A DNA stretch of 12,449 bases, taken from UBA6136 sp964344495. Lineage in GTDB: Bacteria > Pseudomonadota > Gammaproteobacteria > Methylococcales > Methylococcaceae. The stretch covers positions 1 to 12,449 of the forward strand of contig CAYFNI010000068.1 in assembly GCA_964344495.1 (NCBI GenBank), read 5' to 3'. Below the pieces are notes generated by a model, which was given only the letters and a program-made list of their open reading frames with translations, did not search any database and was not told where the DNA came from. This document shows positions 6,042 through 12,449 of the stretch, one piece after another (position 1 is the stretch's first letter; the number at the start of each line of letters is the position of its first letter). A program made the position numbers and the translations under genes.

Positions 6042-7969
6042 GAGTCACTGGCTTCCTGTGCATGTTCCATGGCGAAAAAGCGGCGCACGGATTCAATCTG
6101 GCGGGTTTTCGGCATGGCCGGCAGACTGTTCATGAACAGCTTGCCATAGGCTTTGGTGGTCAGGCGGGGATCGCACAACACGAGCACTCCCCGATCGGCA
6201 TGATCCCGAATCAGTCGGCCGACGCCCTGCTTGAGGGCAATGATGGCTGATGGCAGTTGCTGGTAGACGAACGGGTTGAGCCCGGCTTGCCGAAGACTCT
6301 CCAGCTTGGCGCTCAGCACCGGGTCGGAGGGTGAGGCGAACGGTAGCTTGTCGATGATGACGCAGGACAAGGTCGGTCCGACGACATCTACGCCCTCCCA
6401 AAACGTCGCCGTACCCAGCAGGATGCCATGGCCGGCCTGCTTGAACGCTTCCAGCAAGTGCGTTTTGGGCTGAGACCCCTGCACGAACAGCGGAAAATCG
6501 ACCGCCTTGGCCAGATATCCCGCCGCTTCGGTCAGCGCCTGATGTGAGGTAAACAGCACGAACGCCCTGCCCTGGCTGGCTTCAAGAACAGGTACGACGG
6601 CATCGATAACCCGGCGGGTGTAATCGCGGGCATTCGGATCGGGCAGGTTCGCCGGCGCATACAGCAAACACCGGCGCGGGTAATCGAACGGGCTGTCCCA
6701 CTGCTGACAGCGGACGTTGCCCAGATTCAGCTGGCGGGTGAAATGATCGAATTTGCCGGCAACGGTCAGCGTGGCGGACGTGAAAATCCAGCTGGCACCG
6801 GTTGACTGGCGAAAACGGCTGAATTCGGCCGCCACATCCAGCGGTGTCCGCGACAGCGTAAAGCCACGCGTGCGGGTTTCAAACCAGCGCACATCGCCCT
6901 CGGCCGGGCCGTTGAGGAATGCGTCGAGGCGCTGTGCCAGTTCCAGGCTGCGCTTGTGGCAAGACTCCAGGCCTTTACCCCGAACCGCCAGGGGTTTGAG
7001 CAATTCGGCCAGATGCAGTACTTGCTGGAGGATGGCCAAAAATGCTGCGCTGACCTCGGGTTCCTGCGTTGCAGCATGCCAGGCCTCGCGTCGCGCATCG
7101 ACCCCCAGCGCCAGTCGGGCATCATCGACCAGCCGGTTAAGCCGCTGGGCCTCCTCACTGACGTCACGGGCGTCCATGGCGTCACGCAGCCGTTCGATTT
7201 CGGTATCTTCCGCCAGTTCGTTGAGTTGGCGGGAACTGATGGAGGTCCCCAGGAATTGTGCGGCTGATTCGAGGAATTGATGGGCTTCATCGACGACGAT
7301 GGCGTCCACCTCCGGCAGTAATTCGCCATAGCCCTCGTTGCGGAGGCTCCAGTCGGCCCACAGCAGGTGATGATTGACGACGATGATGTCGGCTTCGCGG
7401 GCGCGGTTGCGGGCCTTGACCAGAAAACAGTCATTCCACTGCGGACACTCCTGCCCGAGGCAGTTGTCGACCGTGGATGTGGCAGCGGCCCAGAATGGTG
7501 ACTGCTCCGGGACATCCAGCGCTTCGGCAATGTCGCCGGATTGGGTCGTGCGGGCCCAGCGCCGTATGGCCTGAAGCGTCAGCGCATCGCGGCCGCTCTG
7601 TCCAGAGCGGAAGGCGAGCATGTGCTGCAAGCGATACAGGCACAGGTAATTGCTGCGCCCCTTCAACAGTGCGATTCGGATAGGCTTTTCCAATGCCCGA
7701 CGCACCAGCGGCAAATCCTTGCGAAACAGTTGATCCTGCAAGGTCTTGGTGGCGGTGGAGATCAAGGCTTTCTTACCCGAGATCATCAGCGGCACCAGGT
7801 AGGCGAGCGTTTTGCCGGTGCCTGTACCGGCCTCGGCCACCAGACACTCGCTCCGGTCGATCGCCGCAGCAATGGCCAGGGCCATGTCCGATTGCTGCCG
7901 ACGCGGGCGAAACCCCTTAAGCGCGTTCGCAAGTGCCCCTTCCGGGGCGAAGGCGTATTCGACGGTCAT
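6038..7969 (-). CDS. yoaA: ATP-dependent DNA helicase, YoaA/DinG (XPD-like) Fe-S family
   Basis: This superfamily 2 helicase moves 5' to 3' on DNA and, in E. coli, YoaA helps repair replication-blocking damage together with the polymerase III chi subunit. In the 643-residue protein (numbered from the ATG), Walker A EAGTGTGKT ends at about 54, four cysteines that should hold a 4Fe-4S cluster are at 110, 170, 175 and 181, and the DEAH box is at 227-230. Motif III-like TSATLT lies near 398 and motif VI QGVGRLIRD near 582. All key residues are intact. The length fits YoaA better than the longer DinG. The ATG at 7969 follows a TTG at 7972 that is also possible, and neither has a clear ribosome-binding site. 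The gene is 8 bases after the lipoprotein gene and overlaps tsaB by 4. Confidence 0.92.
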   Translation of the reverse strand: MTVEYAFAPEGALANALKGFRPRRQQSDMALAIAAAIDRSECLVAEAGTGTGKTLAYLVPLMISGKKALISTATKTLQDQLFRKDLPLVRRALEKPIRIALLKGRSNYLCLYRLQHMLAFRSGQSGRDALTLQAIRRWARTTQSGDIAEALDVPEQSPFWAAATSTVDNCLGQECPQWNDCFLVKARNRAREADIIVVNHHLLWADWSLRNEGYGELLPEVDAIVVDEAHQFLESAAQFLGTSISSRQLNELAEDTEIERLRDAMDARDVSEEAQRLNRLVDDARLALGVDARREAWHAATQEPEVSAAFLAILQQVLHLAELLKPLAVRGKGLESCHKRSLELAQRLDAFLNGPAEGDVRWFETRTRGFTLSRTPLDVAAEFSRFRQSTGASWIFTSATLTVAGKFDHFTRQLNLGNVRCQQWDSPFDYPRRCLLYAPANLPDPNARDYTRRVIDAVVPVLEASQGRAFVLFTSHQALTEAAGYLAKAVDFPLFVQGSQPKTHLLEAFKQAGHGILLGTATFWEGVDVVGPTLSCVIIDKLPFASPSDPVLSAKLESLRQAGLNPFVYQQLPSAIIALKQGVGRLIRDHADRGVLVLCDPRLTTKAYGKLFMNSLPAMPKTRQIESVRRFFAMEHAQEASDS

Positions 7970-7977
7970 CAAGGGGG

Positions 7978-8760
7978 CTAACGCGTCTTGTACATGGCTT
8001 CCGTCACGCAGGCGGAATCACCTTTCATGCGGCAGCATTCGGCAATGATCGCCCAGTTCGAACGAATAAGCGCGGCATTGCTCTTGGCCAGCAGATTGGA
8101 TTTCTTGGCCAGATCCTCGGCAAGCCCTGGCTGTCGCTGGCGCAATCGAACTTCGGCCAGCACATGCCAGAGCTCAGGATTTTTCGGTTGGATGCGAATG
8201 GCGCGCTCCAGCGACCCGACCGCATCGTTGTAATTGCCGGTTTTCATCTGCCCTTCCACATCGTTTTCCAATGCCAGAACAGCCGCGGGCGCGGTTTGGT
8301 TGAACAGTTTGGGTGGCGGTGGCGGTGTAAAAACCATCGGTGCCGGCGCCGGTGTCTCGGGCAGTTTGTAGGGCTCCGACAGTTCGGGGCTTGCAACGGC
8401 AGATTCCGGCATCGGAATTTCCGGCAGGACTGGATCAGGCGCCGGCAGCGCCTCGGGTATTGCCGGAATAGGATCCACCCCATACGGCGATGGGGAATAC
8501 CCGGGCAGCGTTTCGATAGACGTAGAGCTGGGCAGGTTTTCTTCGGGCAATGGGGTCGACTGACTGGTCGGGACCGGGCTGGAGATGTCTTTTAATGGAT
8601 CCGCACCCGTCTGCTGCACGGGCGGCTCGAGAGGTCGCTGAACGGGTGCTGCAGGTGTCACGATGGCCGAGTCGCCAGCGACTCTGGGCGGCAGGCCGGT
8701 GCAGCCTGAAAAAGCGGCTACAGCCACGACAGCACAGGTTAGTGACGGGCGAATTTTCAT
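7978..8760 (-). CDS. Proline-rich lipoprotein with a TPR domain
   Basis: The 260-residue protein starts MKIRPSLTCAVVAVAAFSGC, a lipoprotein signal peptide with lipobox FSGC and lipid-bearing Cys20. The residue after the Cys is Thr, so Lol sorting to the outer membrane is expected. Residues 24-150 are a disordered linker very rich in Pro, Ala, Ser and Glu, ending in a PPPPP run. The C-terminal part (about 158-240) is helical and resembles tetratricopeptide repeats (NDVEGQMKTGNYNDAVGSLERAIRIQPKNPELW). The last 20 residues contain three cysteines (242, 243, 251). The layout suggests a TPR adaptor on a flexible arm long enough to reach into the periplasm. The partner is unknown. The ATG at 8760 is chosen because the signal peptide begins there. 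It is the first gene of the leftward operon. Confidence 0.82.
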   Translation of the reverse strand: MKIRPSLTCAVVAVAAFSGCTGLPPRVAGDSAIVTPAAPVQRPLEPPVQQTGADPLKDISSPVPTSQSTPLPEENLPSSTSIETLPGYSPSPYGVDPIPAIPEALPAPDPVLPEIPMPESAVASPELSEPYKLPETPAPAPMVFTPPPPPKLFNQTAPAAVLALENDVEGQMKTGNYNDAVGSLERAIRIQPKNPELWHVLAEVRLRQRQPGLAEDLAKKSNLLAKSNAALIRSNWAIIAECCRMKGDSACVTEAMYKTR

Positions 8761-8940
8761 GCTGGGGGCTGGACGATGGACCGGAACTGCCGGGGTGGCC
8801 GGAAGCATACCCTATCAGACTGCGCGAATCATTGGGCGGCGGCATGGCATCAGCGGCCACTTCGGTACTGAACTTTGCCAAACCCTCGGTGTCCGAGCGG
8901 TACCGTTTGAATTCGCATCTGCGGATGACTGTTTGATCGG

Positions 8941-8946
8941 TATAAT
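8941..8946 (+). promoter_or_regulatory. Candidate -10 box of the copper operon
   Basis: An exact TATAAT stands in an otherwise GC-rich stretch, about 175 bases upstream of the first copper gene. The position expected for a -35 box (around 8918-8923) reads TCTGCG, a poor match, so an activator would be needed. A second candidate is TATATT at 9001-9006, with only a partial -35 (TTGTGT, 8978-8983) 17 bases before it. If the first is used, the leader is about 170 bases long. Confidence 0.3.
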
Positions 8947-9108
8947 CCTTGACTACAACACGAATGGTGCGGGATTGTTGTGTAAGGCGGGCCGCTTAGG
9001 TATATTCGCAAAGACTGTATCTATCGACCCTGGGCTGGCACCCTTCAGTCCTTAGCATCCAGCTCGAGCCATTCAACGACTATAACAATTGACATCAAAA
9101 GATCGAGT

Positions 9109-9114
9109 GAGGGA
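9109..9114 (+). promoter_or_regulatory. Ribosome-binding site of the first copper-operon gene
   Basis: GAGGGA lies 7 bases before the ATG at 9122. It decides this start over the upstream TTG at 9089, which would also spoil the signal peptide. Confidence 0.7.
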
Positions 9115-9121
9115 ACAGATC

Positions 9122-9706
9122 ATGCGCAATTTCAAGGTCATTAAGAAAAGCCTGACAGCACTGGGACTCCTGGCATTCAGCCTGTTGCCCGCAGCTTCTT
9201 GGGCTCACGGTGGTGCAAGCGTTGATACCGACCAGTGTCGGGTTCAGATTGGGTCACACCTTGTCCACTTTACTGCCTATCAGCCACAACTGACGGGTAC
9301 CACCGAATTCTGTAATGCTGTTCCGGAAATCGGCCCCACCACCGTAGTATTCGACTACGAAGGGAAGGCTCTGCGGAACATGACCGTCGAGTTTGAAATC
9401 ACCAAGGAACCGGAAGGCACGCGGGTGTTCTATCAGCCGCCCAGCACCCACTCCAACGGTACGTTCAACTCGATCGTTAACTTCACCGAGGCTGGAAAGT
9501 ACCGTGTGCATATCACGCTGGTCAATGAAGGCCAGAAAGTGGATGAGCACATCGGCTTCGCGGTTGGTGCAGGTGCTACTGGCATCCCCACAAGCAACAT
9601 CGTCGTAATCCTGACGCTGTTGATCGCCGGCGGGTATATCTTCTACCTGTCGAATGCGGGCTTCAAAAACCTTGTCGACCAGCTGTTTAAGAAGAAATCA
9701 GCTTAA
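9122..9706 (+). CDS. Exported, C-terminally membrane-anchored protein of the copper operon, predicted N-terminal His
   Basis: I do not recognise this 194-residue family by name. Residues 1-28 are a Sec signal peptide (MRNFKVIKKSLTALGLLAFS...) with the cleavage motif ASWA. Cleavage there leaves His29-Gly-Gly at the mature N-terminus. The periplasmic domain (29-150) is beta-rich in appearance, with two cysteines (39 and 64) that could form a disulfide and histidines at 46, 49, 110, 130 and 143. A membrane helix (about 158-176) is followed by a short basic tail, FKNLVDQLFKKKSA, probably cytoplasmic. There is no type 1 copper motif. Position ahead of a multicopper oxidase and a cupredoxin suggests a copper-binding, chaperone or assembly role, which is inference. 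A strong ribosome-binding site precedes it. Two hairpins follow the stop, the second a likely terminator, so this protein may be made in excess of the next two. Confidence 0.8.
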   Translation: MRNFKVIKKSLTALGLLAFSLLPAASWAHGGASVDTDQCRVQIGSHLVHFTAYQPQLTGTTEFCNAVPEIGPTTVVFDYEGKALRNMTVEFEITKEPEGTRVFYQPPSTHSNGTFNSIVNFTEAGKYRVHITLVNEGQKVDEHIGFAVGAGATGIPTSNIVVILTLLIAGGYIFYLSNAGFKNLVDQLFKKKSA

Positions 9707-9714
9707 GAGATCTT

Positions 9715-9735
9715 CGCCTCACCAGGTGTGAGGTG
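9715..9735 (+). repeat. First of two hairpins after the first copper-operon gene
   Basis: The arms CGCCTCAC (9715-9722) and GTGAGGTG (9728-9735) pair over 8 positions with one G-T wobble around a 5-base loop, starting 9 bases after the TAA. No T run follows. It probably acts with the terminator hairpin just downstream, for example by shielding the 3' end of the first cistron. Confidence 0.5.
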
Positions 9736-9745
9736 GAATCAATGG

Positions 9746-9781
9746 CGCCAGGGCATGGGTGACTCTATGTCCTGGCGTTTT
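9746..9781 (+). terminator. Intrinsic terminator or attenuator between the first copper gene and the multicopper oxidase
   Basis: The arms CGCCAGGGCAT (9746-9756) and ATGTCCTGGCG (9767-9777) pair over 11 positions with one G-T wobble around a 10-base loop, followed directly by TTTT. This is the classic Rho-independent form. It lies 39 bases after the stop of the first gene and 21 before the chosen oxidase start, so part of the transcription should end here and the oxidase would be expressed by read-through. Its presence also argues against the oxidase starts at 9728, 9755 and 9767, which lie before or inside the stem. Confidence 0.72.
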
Positions 9782-9802
9782 GCCAAAATCGGTAGACATA
9801 TC

Positions 9803-11572
9803 ATGTTGAGACAAACCCTCGCTCTATTGACCGCCTCCGTCATCCTTGGACTCTCCGGACCTGCGATGGGCGTATTCAAGGCCCCGCCCACCGCAAAGGT
9901 TGAGCCTGGTCAGGCCGAACCTTTCTGTAATAGTGGCGCACCGCCGGAATGGCGGCAGGCACAAACGGTCGAGGGTGTGTCCATACAGGAATCGCGCTCC
10001 TGCAATCCTGATAACCCGAATGACGTAGCCGCCTTTGTCAAAGGCACGAACAACATATCCATGGAAACCCTCATGGATACTTCCAATGTCGCGGCCGACA
10101 CCCTCACGCTCAGCAACGACATTGACAAGGACGGTGACCCCGATCACTACGTGATCAAACTGGAAATCATGGAGGTCAATGGACACTCACCCGACTTTCC
10201 GGGCGTCGTGCCGACCTTTGATATTGCCCCGGGTGTTCAACCTAGCTTCTGGGTCTTCACGCCCAAAAGTCGTGACATGTCGACCCGCAGCTTTGCCAGC
10301 GGCGAAGCCAATCCGCTGTTGAGAATGCCCTCGCCGCCGATTCGTGTGGAACAGGGCGATGTGGTCTGGCTCGTGGTTGAAAACTCACATTACTTCCCTC
10401 ACTCGATCCATTTGCACGGCGTCGATCATCCTTTCATGGATCACGCCGGCGAGGGCAATGACGGCGTCGGTCAGACCGCCGGCATGGACATCATGCCAGG
10501 CCAGAGCAAGACCTACGTGATTCGTCCCCGCCAACCGGGAACCATGTACTACCATTGCCACGTGCAGCCACATACCCACATTGCAATGGGGCTGGCCGGC
10601 ATGTTCATCATTGAGGAGAATCGTCCCAACAACTGGCCCCAGGTGTTCAACATCGGTGCCGGACAGGTGCGGCATCCTTCGGTTGGCGTACTGGAAAAAT
10701 ACAAGCAGGAATACGATCTCCATTATCAGTCCGTCGACAAGGAACTGCACCAGATTCCCCAGTCAGCGAACGATATTCGGCTAGTCGCCAAGAAAATGAA
10801 CCAGGAGTACGACATCACCGATGCGAGCGATGACTACTTCCTCCTGAATGGACGGGCTTTTCCCTACACCTTGCGCGAATCTTTGATCACCGTAAATCCG
10901 AACGAAAAAACCAAGATTCGGGTGCTGAATGGGCATACGGAAACGCTTGCGCTGCATATCCACGGCCACAAGGGCACGGAAACCCACTACGATGGCGTCC
11001 AGCAGAATCCAGCGGCGCAAATCACTCGCGATGTCTATAGTCTCGCGCCTGCGCAACGACTCGATATTGCCCTCGATACCACGGACGATGGATTGCATAG
11101 TTATGGGTCGGGTCTGTGGATGTTCCATGACCACACCGAGAAGGCATTCACGACCAATGGCATGGGCGAAGGTGGCAGTATCAGCCTGGTTGCCTACAAG
11201 AACTTCGTCGATGAAAACGGAACGCCGAAAACCCACGGCATGGACCTGAAGCCCTATTTCACCAAGGAATTCTGGGAGAGGAAGATCCCGGTCTGGCAAG
11301 ACTATATGGATGACTGGGGCAGCCTGGGCGCACCTTCGGGCACGATGGATACCAAGCCCGGGATTAACGCAGGCACCGATGCTATTCCGCCGCAGATGCA
11401 GGGAGCCACCAATGGCAGCGCCCAATCAGTGGCTTCAGGGTCTAATCAGACATCCGGCGGCGGTCTGTTCGCGGGTCTGCTCCTCGGAATTGTCGCGTAT
11501 TTTGCTTACTTGAACCGTGAGAAGTTGATGGCTCTGGTACACCAGTTGCCCCTCTTCTCGAATCACAAGTAA
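9803..11572 (+). CDS. Membrane-anchored multicopper oxidase with type 1 copper in domain 1 (type C two-domain-like)
   Basis: The 589-residue exported oxidase has a Sec signal (MLRQTLALLTASVILGLSGPAMG). Domain 1 carries a HxxHxH motif (H200, H203, H205) and HCHxxxHxxxxM (H251, C252, H253, H257, M262). C252, H200, H257 and M262 should form type 1 copper. Domain 2 has HIH (385, 387) and HDH (442, 444) with no cysteine, so only trinuclear-cluster ligands. The HCH rather than HCA after the type 1 histidine speaks against a NirK nitrite reductase and for an O2-reducing trinuclear site. This layout matches the type C two-domain oxidases described from Nitrosomonas. Additions are a 90-residue segment with Cys42 and Cys67 before domain 1, a Gly/Ser-rich linker (about 505-553), one membrane helix (553-570) and a tail. 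The ATG at 9803 is the first start beyond the terminator and begins the signal peptide. Its ribosome-binding site (GGTAG) is weak. The substrate is unknown. Confidence 0.9.
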   Translation: MLRQTLALLTASVILGLSGPAMGVFKAPPTAKVEPGQAEPFCNSGAPPEWRQAQTVEGVSIQESRSCNPDNPNDVAAFVKGTNNISMETLMDTSNVAADTLTLSNDIDKDGDPDHYVIKLEIMEVNGHSPDFPGVVPTFDIAPGVQPSFWVFTPKSRDMSTRSFASGEANPLLRMPSPPIRVEQGDVVWLVVENSHYFPHSIHLHGVDHPFMDHAGEGNDGVGQTAGMDIMPGQSKTYVIRPRQPGTMYYHCHVQPHTHIAMGLAGMFIIEENRPNNWPQVFNIGAGQVRHPSVGVLEKYKQEYDLHYQSVDKELHQIPQSANDIRLVAKKMNQEYDITDASDDYFLLNGRAFPYTLRESLITVNPNEKTKIRVLNGHTETLALHIHGHKGTETHYDGVQQNPAAQITRDVYSLAPAQRLDIALDTTDDGLHSYGSGLWMFHDHTEKAFTTNGMGEGGSISLVAYKNFVDENGTPKTHGMDLKPYFTKEFWERKIPVWQDYMDDWGSLGAPSGTMDTKPGINAGTDAIPPQMQGATNGSAQSVASGSNQTSGGGLFAGLLLGIVAYFAYLNREKLMALVHQLPLFSNHK

Positions 11573-11589
11573 TGAGGCTGCGAAATCAC

Positions 11590-12449
11590 ATGTCTACACT
11601 CACCATCAAGCTCCTCAGCGCTTCGCTAGTCGTTCTCTCAAGCACAGCTCTTGCGGTCGAAACGAGCGAGACCCTCATTGAGCACAATATGCTCATGGAT
11701 CACGGCGGCGGCCACCTCATGGACATGGAAGGCGGCATGATCATGGGCCAGAACAAGGACACGTTGCCGCCGGGCTGCTCACGCATCAGCGAAGACGTGA
11801 ACATTACCGTTCGTGCCGGTCACAAGTACGCCAAGGATTATCCGGGGACGATGTTCGGGTTTGATACGCATGAATGGCGCGTCAAACACTGTACACGACT
11901 GACGGTTAACTTCATCAATGAGGATCACATCCGCCATCAATGGATGATGCATGGGCTGCCCAAGTTCATTTATGACAAGGGCATGTTCCATCTTGAGATG
12001 ACCGGCCCCGCTAAAATTACCGGTACCTTGATCCTGCCGGCTGAAGACAAGACCTATCTGGTTCATTGCGATATTGCCCAGCACATGGAAAAGGGCATGA
12101 AAGGGCAACTGATTGTCGGCAAGGGAAGCACCCCCTTCCCCAGCATTCCGGGCATTACGGATTTGGCAATCCCCGATGACTACGGCCCCAAAGTTGCTGA
12201 TTCGGTGAAAGCAACCCCCGCAGCGGTGCCCGGCAGCCCGGCCACTGCGGCTGGAAAAACCGCTCCGGTTCAACCCGACTCAGATAACAGTACCTTTGTG
12301 TTGGGTGTGATCCTCGGTACATTCGGGACGCCGCTGGCTATTGGCTATTACCGCCGCCGTTTCACTGGCATGACCGGTGCCGAGGTCGTCAATCAACTGG
12401 TCAATCAGGCCAGATCGCTACTGGATAAACTCATCGGCGTTCTGACGAC
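11590..12449 (+). CDS. Membrane-anchored cupredoxin with His/Met-rich N-terminus (3' end outside window)
   Basis: There are 286 codons to the window edge with no stop. A signal peptide (MSTLTIKLLSASLVVLSSTA, cleaved near ALA, 20-22) is followed by a His/Met-rich segment at about 32-52 (H32, M34, M36, H38, H42, M44, M46, M50, M52) suited to binding Cu(I)/Cu(II). The cupredoxin domain covers about 68-177. It has histidines 113, 116 and 121 and the type 1 motif C160-x4-H165-x4-M170. A Pro/Ala-rich linker (200-233) leads to a membrane helix (about 234-254), then RRR and a helical tail containing LVNQA (270-274). It is probably an electron carrier or copper relay tethered beside the oxidase. The start lies 17 bases after the oxidase stop, with a weak GAGG at 11574-11577. 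The cupredoxin subfamily is not recognised. Confidence 0.85.
   Translation, partial: MSTLTIKLLSASLVVLSSTALAVETSETLIEHNMLMDHGGGHLMDMEGGMIMGQNKDTLPPGCSRISEDVNITVRAGHKYAKDYPGTMFGFDTHEWRVKHCTRLTVNFINEDHIRHQWMMHGLPKFIYDKGMFHLEMTGPAKITGTLILPAEDKTYLVHCDIAQHMEKGMKGQLIVGKGSTPFPSIPGITDLAIPDDYGPKVADSVKATPAAVPGSPATAAGKTAPVQPDSDNSTFVLGVILGTFGTPLAIGYYRRRFTGMTGAEVVNQLVNQARSLLDKLIGVLT

Larger units (their letters stand above)
8761..9121. other. Divergent intergenic region between the leftward operon and the copper operon
   Basis: This 361-base region contains no convincing gene. It should hold the promoter of the leftward operon, for which I see no clear boxes, and that of the copper operon. The left third is GC-rich. 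From about 8930 rightward there are AT-rich -10-like elements: TATAAT at 8941, TATATT at 9001 and TATAAC at 9081. No CueR-type copper-response palindrome was recognised by eye. Confidence 0.6.

Noticed and set aside
10385..11110. Copper nitrite reductase (NirK) for the oxidase
   Set aside because: NirK also has type 1 copper in its first domain, but lacks the second His after the Cys. Here HCH and the extra HxH pairs point to a trinuclear oxidase site.
11779..12273. 164-residue minus-strand open frame
   Set aside because: It is antisense to the cupredoxin domain, whose Cys, His and Met ligands and signal peptide identify the plus strand as coding.
1..12449. tRNA or rRNA genes, CRISPR array, insertion sequence or transposase
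   Set aside because: No cloverleaf, rRNA core sequence, regularly spaced repeat or transposase motif was seen on either strand.

Overview
The window looks like the chromosome of a gammaproteobacterium. A block of minus-strand housekeeping genes (rluB, scpB, scpA, an M50 protease gene, yciO, tsaB, yoaA) reads like proteins of this class, and the YciO protein closely resembles the E. coli one as I remember it. The moderately high GC and the copper genes at the right end would suit an autotrophic sulfur- or ammonia-oxidising lineage (Chromatiales-like). That is a guess, because no species marker is present. A run of 10 N at 1667-1676 shows that the sequence is a scaffold.

Layout. Bases 1-70 hold what may be the start of a leftward gene. 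Bases 71-751 are a non-coding, visibly more AT-rich stretch with several perfect palindromes. A rightward gene (752-1609) encodes a membrane-anchored Mrr-type nuclease with a C-terminal zinc ribbon. From 8760 down to 1611, eight leftward genes are packed tightly enough to be one operon: a proline-rich TPR lipoprotein, the YoaA Fe-S helicase, TsaB (t6A tRNA modification), YciO, an M50 site-2-type protease, ScpA, ScpB and RluB. The last gene runs through the scaffold gap.

A 361-base divergent region (8761-9121) separates this block from a rightward copper operon that continues past the window end. It encodes three exported proteins, each with a signal peptide, a periplasmic domain, one C-terminal membrane helix and a short tail. 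They are a small unrecognised protein whose mature N-terminus is predicted to be histidine (9122-9706), a multicopper oxidase with its type 1 copper motif in the first cupredoxin domain (9803-11572), and a cupredoxin with a His/Met-rich N-terminus (11590 to beyond 12449). Two hairpins, the second a good intrinsic terminator, lie between the first and second genes and should lower downstream expression.

This copper module is the most interesting part of the window. All three proteins appear anchored on the periplasmic face of the inner membrane and share an LVxQ motif in the tail after the helix. This suggests an assembled copper-dependent electron-transfer or oxidase complex. Its substrate cannot be told from sequence.
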